From NCBI GenBank assembly GCA_015904075.1, contig JABMDH010000044.1, positions 10,600-21,614 of the forward strand: a DNA stretch of 11,015 bases, read 5' to 3'. Source of the DNA: Nitrospira sp. GTDB lineage: Bacteria > Nitrospirota > Nitrospiria > Nitrospirales > Nitrospiraceae. The notes under the pieces were generated by a model that saw only the letters and a program-made list of their open reading frames with translations, was not told the origin of the DNA and made no database searches. The translations under genes were made by a program, and so were the position numbers. Positions 6,700-11,015 of this stretch are shown here, piece after piece (the stretch's first letter is position 1; each line of letters starts with the position of its first letter).

Positions 6700-6753
6700 A
6701 TGGTGGACCATAGAATATGGGTTGCATGATTCGCGCAGCACCCATTTAAGAAT
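6700..6753 (+). promoter_or_regulatory. Nested ATGG/CCAT dyads and possible promoter upstream of urtB
   Basis: Three overlapping symmetric elements are visible: ATGGT-gg-ACCAT (6700-6711), CCATA-gaa-TATGG (6708-6720), and ATGGGT (6717-6722) paired with ACCCAT (6740-6745) across 17 bp. A -10-like TAGAAT lies at 6711-6716 (five of six to TATAAT) without a good -35, as often seen for activator-dependent promoters. Start of transcription near 6723 would leave a leader of about 100 nt. LuxR-type regulators such as NarL bind inverted heptamers related to TACCCAT, so this could be an operator for the adjacent regulator. Inference from symmetry and position. Confidence 0.35.
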
Positions 6754-6809
6754 AGGCTCATGCAGGCTAGTTCTGCTGTAAGTGGACTCTCATCAGCTGG
6801 GTGGTCATA

Positions 6810-6815
6810 GGGAGG
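6810..6815 (+). promoter_or_regulatory. Ribosome-binding site of urtB
   Basis: GGGAGG lies nine bases before the ATG at 6825. This fixes the urtB start at 6825 rather than the in-frame GTG at 6801, which would place the ribosome-binding site inside the coding region and put a polar extension before the signal peptide. Confidence 0.8.
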
Positions 6816-6824
6816 TTGTTATCG

Positions 6825-8402
6825 ATGAACCTGGCCGGTGTTCCGAAAGCAATACTCGGACTCGTTCTAGGCGCCGTTCTCCCCTTAGGGATTGATTACC
6901 AGTCAGTGTTCGCATTTGATGAGGCAGTCTCGACTACCACCGGGAGTCAGCCTTCTGTACATTCCCTCGACCAAGCCTTGGTGGATATTGCGAGTGAAGA
7001 GGTAGGGGTGCGGAACGCGGCGGCGGCGCTGCTGATTGAACGGGGCGACGCGACCCTCATTCCGAAACTGGACGGGATCCGGGCGGAGGGGAGCCGGGCC
7101 GTGCGGCAAGCGATCAAGCCGGTAGTGGACCTGCTGAAGAACCGGGCGAACCTGACGAGCGAGTCGCCCGACTCGCGGCGCTCCGCGGCATCAGATCTGG
7201 GGGCCTCCGGGCGGGCCGAAGCCATTCCCTTTTTGAAACAGGCGGCGGCGAACGAATCCGTGTGGTGGGTGCGGTACACCATGGAAGAAGCCGCGAACTT
7301 TCTGGAGCTGCGCGCCGCAGAGCCGGCCGTGCAACTGGCGGCCGTCAAGAAACTGGGCGAACTGCGGAGCAGCAACAGCGTGCCGCTGCTCAAAGAATTG
7401 ATCGAGGCGGGACAGGACCCGGCCGCGCCTGAGCCGCAGAAGACCCTGGCGACGGCGGCGCGCGCCTCCGTTGAGCAAATCGAGTCGTGGGGCACCTGGG
7501 CCAACATCATCGAGACCGTCTTCCGCGGCATCAGCCTGAGCTCCATCTTGCTGATCATGTCCCTGGGATTGGCCATCGTCTTCGGCCTGATGGGCGTCAT
7601 CAACATGGCCCATGGCGAATTGATGATGATCGGGGCGTATGCCACCTTCGTCACCCAACAGGCGTTTGTGGCCTGGCTGTCCCCCGAGCTGTTTGATTGG
7701 TACTTTCCCGTGTCGCTGCCCGTCGCGTTTCTGGCGGCGGCCGGTGCCGGGTGGATCCTGGAGGCCACCGTCATCCGGTTTCTCTATGGGCGCTTGCTCG
7801 AAACCCTGCTGGCGACGTGGGGGGTGAGCCTCATCCTCATGCAGGCCGCGCGCGTGTATTTCGGCGACCTGACCGCGGTGATTGCGCCACAGGCCTTACG
7901 CGGGGGCGCGCAAGTCATGGTGGGCGTCTACCTGCCGTACAACCGGATCTTCATCATCCTGCTGTCCCTCATCTGCGTCGTGGCGATCTATTACCTGTTG
8001 TTCCGGTCGAACCTGGGCATGCGTGTGCGGGCCGTCACCCAGAACCGGAACATGAGCGCGTGCCTGGGGATTCCGACCCGGAAAGTGGACGCCTATACCT
8101 TTGCCTTCGCCTCCGGGCTCGCCGGGATCGCCGGGTGGGCGCTCACCATGGTGGGCAACGTGGATCCCGGGCTGGGGCAGAACTACATCGTCGACTCCTT
8201 CATGGTCGTCGTGACCGGGGGCGTGGGCAAATTGGCGGGGACCATCTGGGCCTCCCTGGGGATCGGCGGGATGAACAAACTCATTGAGCCGTTCACCGGC
8301 GCCGTGTATGGCAAGGTCTTTATTCTCGTCGGCGTCATTTTGTTCCTCCAATGGCGGCCCTCCGGGCTGTTTGCCGCGAAAGGACGGAACGCCGATGCCT
8401 GA
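6825..8402 (+). CDS. urtB: Urea ABC transporter permease UrtB with N-terminal HEAT-like domain
   Basis: 525 aa from ATG 6825. UrtB is one of two inner-membrane permeases of the high-affinity urea importer UrtABCDE. Residues 1-31 form a signal peptide (hydrophobic core 8-22, likely cleavage after F-A near 29-31). Residues about 45-222 are an Ala/Leu-rich helical, HEAT-repeat-like periplasmic domain, as in the long UrtB proteins of other bacteria. From about 230 the branched-chain amino-acid-type permease domain follows, with S-L-G-L-A-I-V-F-G-L-M-G-V-I-N-M-A-H-G-E at 246-265, the cytoplasmic V-R-A-V-T-Q-N-R-N-M-S-A-C-L-G-I loop at 401-416, and the G-L-A-G-I-A-G segment at 431-437. The gene overlaps urtC by 8 bp. 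The first 60 codons are far lower in third-position GC than the rest. urtA is not directly upstream. Confidence 0.93.
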   Translation: MNLAGVPKAILGLVLGAVLPLGIDYQSVFAFDEAVSTTTGSQPSVHSLDQALVDIASEEVGVRNAAAALLIERGDATLIPKLDGIRAEGSRAVRQAIKPVVDLLKNRANLTSESPDSRRSAASDLGASGRAEAIPFLKQAAANESVWWVRYTMEEAANFLELRAAEPAVQLAAVKKLGELRSSNSVPLLKELIEAGQDPAAPEPQKTLATAARASVEQIESWGTWANIIETVFRGISLSSILLIMSLGLAIVFGLMGVINMAHGELMMIGAYATFVTQQAFVAWLSPELFDWYFPVSLPVAFLAAAGAGWILEATVIRFLYGRLLETLLATWGVSLILMQAARVYFGDLTAVIAPQALRGGAQVMVGVYLPYNRIFIILLSLICVVAIYYLLFRSNLGMRVRAVTQNRNMSACLGIPTRKVDAYTFAFASGLAGIAGWALTMVGNVDPGLGQNYIVDSFMVVVTGGVGKLAGTIWASLGIGGMNKLIEPFTGAVYGKVFILVGVILFLQWRPSGLFAAKGRNADA

Positions 8403-9561
8403 ACCCGCCATGCCGAAAGCGGACAACCGGGAAACCCTCGTCGTGGCCGTGGCTGCGGGGATCTTTCTGATCGTGCTGCCCCTGCTCAATGTGCTGCCGG
8501 CGGAAGACTCCTGGCTGCACCTCTCGGATTTTCGCTTGAATCAATTCGGCAAGTTCCTGTGCTTTGCCATCCTGGCGTTGGGGCTGGATTTGATCTGGGG
8601 CTATTGCGGCGTCTTGAGCTTAGGGCAAGGCGTCTTTTTTGGCTTCGGGGCCTACTGCATGGGGATGTACCTGTCGTTGCAGATCGGGTCGGAGAGCGTC
8701 TATGGCAGCGAGTTGCCGGACTTCATGGTGTGGACCCAGGTCAAGGAACTGCCGCTGTTCTGGTATCCGTTTAAGAGTTTTTGGGGCGGGTTCCTGGGGG
8801 CGATGCTGGTCCCCATCCTCTTTGCCACGATCTTTGGATTTCTCGCCTTTCGCAGCCGGATCAAGGGCGTGTACTTCGCCATCATCACCCAGGCCTTGGC
8901 CTTTGCGGCCTGGCTGGTGTTCAACCGTAACGAGACCCGGCTGGGGGGCACCAACGGCCTCACCGACTTCAAGCAAGCCCTGGGATTTCGCCTCACGGAT
9001 CCCGCCACCCAACGGGGCCTCTATATCCTGACCGTCATCGCCCTCTGCGCCGCCTATCTGTTGTGCCGGTGGATCGTGGCGTCACGGGCCGGCAAGGTGT
9101 TAATTGCCATTCGCGACAGCGAACAACGCGTCACCTTCTCGGGCTACACCCCGTGGGTCTATAAGTTATTTGTGTTCGTCGTGGCGGCCGGGCTCGCGGG
9201 CTTGTCGGGGTTGTTGTATGTGCCGCAGGTGGGCATCATTACCCCGGCACAGATCGGCGTGCTGCCCTCGCTTGAAGTCGTCATCTGGGTCGCCGTCGGC
9301 GGACGCGGCACCTTAATCGGCGCGGTCCTGGGGGCCGTCGCCGTCAACTATGGCCGGAGCGTGCTGACCAACTATTTCCCCGAGGCCTGGCCCTTTATCC
9401 TGGGCGGGCTCTTCGTCGTCGTCGTGACGCTCTTTCCCGACGGGCTCGTCGGCATCCTGCGCAAGCTGTTTGCCCGCAAGGACGAGGCGAGCACGCCGAG
9501 TGCACCCGAGGCCGGGCCGGAAACTCCGACCGTGCCCCGCACCGGAGGCGCCGTCACATGA
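8395..9561 (+). CDS. urtC: Urea ABC transporter permease UrtC
   Basis: 388 aa from ATG 8395, preceded by AAAGGA about ten bases upstream; the start lies 8 bp before the end of urtB. It is the second membrane subunit that pairs with UrtB to form the urea channel. Multiple membrane helices are visible, with family landmarks: L-G-L-D-L-I-W-G-Y-C-G-V-L-S-L-G-Q-G (about 63-80), G-A-Y-C-M-G-M-Y, G-G-T-N-G-L-T-D-F in the middle loop, A-I-R-D-S-E-Q-R-V (cytoplasmic coupling loop), Y-K-L-F-V-F and L-Y-V-P-Q-V-G-I-I-T-P. The Pro/Glu/Thr-rich tail after residue 360 is variable in the family. The frame continues open upstream to 8284, but that part overlaps urtB and reads as a shadow, so the later ATG was chosen. 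The stop shares ATGA with urtD. Confidence 0.94.
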   Translation: MPEPAMPKADNRETLVVAVAAGIFLIVLPLLNVLPAEDSWLHLSDFRLNQFGKFLCFAILALGLDLIWGYCGVLSLGQGVFFGFGAYCMGMYLSLQIGSESVYGSELPDFMVWTQVKELPLFWYPFKSFWGGFLGAMLVPILFATIFGFLAFRSRIKGVYFAIITQALAFAAWLVFNRNETRLGGTNGLTDFKQALGFRLTDPATQRGLYILTVIALCAAYLLCRWIVASRAGKVLIAIRDSEQRVTFSGYTPWVYKLFVFVVAAGLAGLSGLLYVPQVGIITPAQIGVLPSLEVVIWVAVGGRGTLIGAVLGAVAVNYGRSVLTNYFPEAWPFILGGLFVVVVTLFPDGLVGILRKLFARKDEASTPSAPEAGPETPTVPRTGGAVT

Positions 9562-10325
9562 CCACCGCCAACGACCTGATCCTCAAGTGCGAGAACGTCG
9601 TCATGGATTATGACGGCTTCAAGGCGCTCAATAACTGTAACTTCAGCGTGCAGTACAACGAGCTGCGCGTCGTGATCGGGCCGAACGGCGCCGGCAAAAC
9701 CACCTTGCTCGATGTCATCTGCGGCAAAACCCATCCGACCTCCGGCGCCATTACCTTTGGGAAGAACACCAGCCTGGTCGGCAAGAACGCCGAGGATATC
9801 ACCAAGCTGGGCGTGGGGCGGAAGTTCCAAGCCCCCTCGATCTACGGGAACCTCTCCGTCTGGCAGAACCTGGATCTGTCGTTGAAGCGGCCGAGCAAAG
9901 GCGTGTTTCCCACCCTGATGGGCCGCTCCACCCCGGCCGAGCGCGAACGGATCGGCGAGGCGCTGGCGACCATCGGCTTATCCGCCGATGCGCATACGCG
10001 AGCGGGGTCGCTCTCGCATGGCCAGAAACAGTGGCTCGAAATCGGCATGGTCATCCTCCAGGATCCGTTGCTCCTCCTGGTGGATGAGCCGGTGGCCGGC
10101 ATGAGCGATAAAGAAACCGAGCAGACCGGGCGCTTACTGCAATCGCTGGCCGAAAAGCATGCGATCGTCGTGATTGAGCACGACATGGACTTTGTGCGGC
10201 AGATTGCGCGGGTGGTGACCGTGTTGGCCGAAGGCACCGTGATTTGTGAAGGGACCGTGGAGCAGGTGCAGGCCGACAACCATGTGCGGGAAATCTATCT
10301 GGGCCGGGCCAAGGTGGCGCATTGA
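9558..10325 (+). CDS. urtD: Urea ABC transporter ATP-binding protein UrtD
   Basis: 255 aa, normal length. It is one of the two cytoplasmic ATPases of the urea importer, related to LivG. Landmarks: Walker A G-P-N-G-A-G-K-T-T (41-49), Q-loop in R-K-F-Q-A-P-S-I-Y (Q91), the urea-type signature S-L-S-H-G-Q-K-Q-W-L-E-I-G-M (151-164), Walker B L-L-L-L-V-D-E-P-V-A-G-M with D176-E177, and switch His in V-I-E-H-D-M-D-F-V (H208). The S-H-G-Q-K-Q-W-L-E form distinguishes UrtD from generic LivG, which usually has S-x-G-x-Q-R. The start overlaps the urtC stop by four bases. The gene is followed by a 34-bp gap to urtE. Confidence 0.95.
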   Translation: MTTANDLILKCENVVMDYDGFKALNNCNFSVQYNELRVVIGPNGAGKTTLLDVICGKTHPTSGAITFGKNTSLVGKNAEDITKLGVGRKFQAPSIYGNLSVWQNLDLSLKRPSKGVFPTLMGRSTPAERERIGEALATIGLSADAHTRAGSLSHGQKQWLEIGMVILQDPLLLLVDEPVAGMSDKETEQTGRLLQSLAEKHAIVVIEHDMDFVRQIARVVTVLAEGTVICEGTVEQVQADNHVREIYLGRAKVAH

Positions 10326-10359
10326 GCGCCGGGCTGGTCCGCGGAGTGGAACACGTCCT

Positions 10360-11015
10360 ATGGCTCTGACTCTGGAATTGACCAACGTCAACGCGTACTA
10401 CGGCGAAAGCCACATTCTCCGGAACGTCTCCTTTACCGTCGAGCCGGGGGAAGTGGTCTGCCTCATGGGGCGTAACGGCGTGGGGAAGACCACCACGCTC
10501 AAGACCCTCACGGGGCTCTTGCCCGTGCGCTCCGGCACGATCACCTTCGACGGCCAGGACATTACGCATGAGAAGACGGATCGCCGGGCCAAGGGGGGCT
10601 TGGCCTATGTCCCGCAGGGGCGGGAGATCATTCCCCATCTCACGGTGCGGGAGAATCTGCTTCTGGGCTATTGGAATCGTCCCGTGATCAGCGGGGATGT
10701 GACCGAGCAGGCGGCCTTCGACGAGGTCTATCACTTGTTCCCCAAGCTCACGCAGATCTTGAATCGGCCCGGCGGGGTGTTGAGCGGCGGCGAGCAGCAG
10801 CAGCTCGCCATCGGCCGCGCGATCTTGTCGCGCCCGAAGCTCTTGTTGCTCGATGAGCCGACGGAAGGGATTCAACCCTCGATCGTGGATCAGATCGAGG
10901 ACGTGATCATCGGCTTTAAGCAGTCGCGGCGGTTTGCGATTCTCTTAGTCGAGCAGGGGCTGCATTTCGCCGCCCGCTTAGCCGAGAAGTACGTGGTGAT
11001 GGCCAAGGGTGCCGT
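10360..11015 (+). CDS. urtE: Urea ABC transporter ATP-binding protein UrtE (3' end beyond window)
   Basis: The frame opens with ATG at 10360, preceded by GGAGTGGA about nine bases upstream, and runs without a stop to the window edge: 218 codons plus two bases. The complete protein is usually about 230 aa, so only a short tail is missing. It is the second ATPase, LivF-related. Landmarks: G-R-N-G-V-G-K-T-T Walker A (37-45), Y-V-P-Q-G-R-E-I-I-P-H-L-T-V (83-96), signature L-S-G-G-E-Q-Q-Q-L-A (141-150), Walker B L-L-L-L-D-E-P-T-E-G-I-Q-P-S (161-174) and L-V-E-Q for the switch region (196-199; Q replaces the usual H, as is normal in LivF/UrtE). The D-E-P-T-E-G-I-Q-P-S-I string is characteristic of UrtE. 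Urease genes often follow but are outside the window. Confidence 0.95.
   Translation, partial: MALTLELTNVNAYYGESHILRNVSFTVEPGEVVCLMGRNGVGKTTTLKTLTGLLPVRSGTITFDGQDITHEKTDRRAKGGLAYVPQGREIIPHLTVRENLLLGYWNRPVISGDVTEQAAFDEVYHLFPKLTQILNRPGGVLSGGEQQQLAIGRAILSRPKLLLLDEPTEGIQPSIVDQIEDVIIGFKQSRRFAILLVEQGLHFAARLAEKYVVMAKGA

Noticed and set aside
6476..6745. Small open frames on the minus strand in the urtB upstream region (including 6355-6573)
   Set aside because: No ribosome-binding site or family resemblance was seen, and the region is filled with dyads better explained as non-coding.
6801..6824. In-frame GTG start for urtB at 6801
   Set aside because: The GGGAGG ribosome-binding site at 6810-6815 lies downstream of that GTG and is ideally spaced for the ATG at 6825, where a proper signal peptide begins.
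6947..7774. 275-codon open frame on the minus strand
   Set aside because: It is antisense to urtB; long antisense frames are expected in GC-rich genes with high third-position GC.
8284..8394. 37-codon N-terminal extension of urtC
   Set aside because: It lies wholly inside the conserved urtB 3' end in another frame and lacks permease-like sequence; the ATG at 8395 has a ribosome-binding site and gives a normal UrtC N-terminus.
10051..10875. 274-codon open frame on the minus strand
   Set aside because: It spans the end of urtD and most of urtE in antisense; both ATPases have complete motifs on the plus strand.

Overview
The window looks like chromosomal DNA of a Nitrospira-type bacterium (phylum Nitrospirota). 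This rests on three things: overall GC-rich coding; a urea-transport (urt) operon of the kind ureolytic and comammox Nitrospira carry; and an intergenic repeat at 3805-4038 whose ends resemble a repeat I remember from Nitrospira genomes. The assignment is inference from memory and no search was run.

Left part (1-3804), iron/TonB side. The 3' end of an ApbE-like FAD:protein FMN transferase (+) converges on a minus-strand exbB-exbD-tonB operon with tightly overlapping genes, which supplies proton-motive-force energy to outer-membrane receptors. A GC-rich dyad lies between the convergent ends. Further right, also on the minus strand, are an FbpC-like iron(III)-type ABC ATPase and the C-terminal half of an FbpB-like permease. 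The permease is broken near 3720. There its reading frame abuts, in the opposite orientation, the last 27 codons of what looks like a DMT/EamA-family transporter. This is a rearrangement scar or an assembly join.

Middle part (3805-6824), repeat and signalling. A 234-bp element with 15-nt inverted ends directly follows the transporter fragment. After about 210 bp comes a translationally coupled two-component system: a membrane-bound PAS/HisKA_3 sensor kinase and a NarL/FixJ-type response regulator. A gene-free stretch of 466 bp (6359-6824) then leads to the urt operon. It is unusually structured: hairpin-like dyads, a local excess of GTTTC/GAAAC pentamers, and nested ATGG/CCAT dyads about 80-125 bp before urtB.

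Right part (6825-11015), urea uptake. urtB, urtC, urtD and urtE (cut by the window edge) encode both permeases and both ATPases of the high-affinity urea ABC transporter. urtB-urtC-urtD overlap. The gene for the urea-binding protein (urtA) is not immediately upstream of urtB. UrtB has a signal peptide and a long HEAT-like periplasmic domain before its membrane part. Third-position GC jumps from about 51% to about 90% near codon 60 of urtB and stays high in the part of urtE I counted.

The genes appear to be ordinary family members. The less explained parts are the structured urtB leader and its possible link to the adjacent kinase/regulator pair, the codon-composition step inside urtB, and the truncated-gene junction at about 3720. 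I do not see convincing evidence of a wholly new system.
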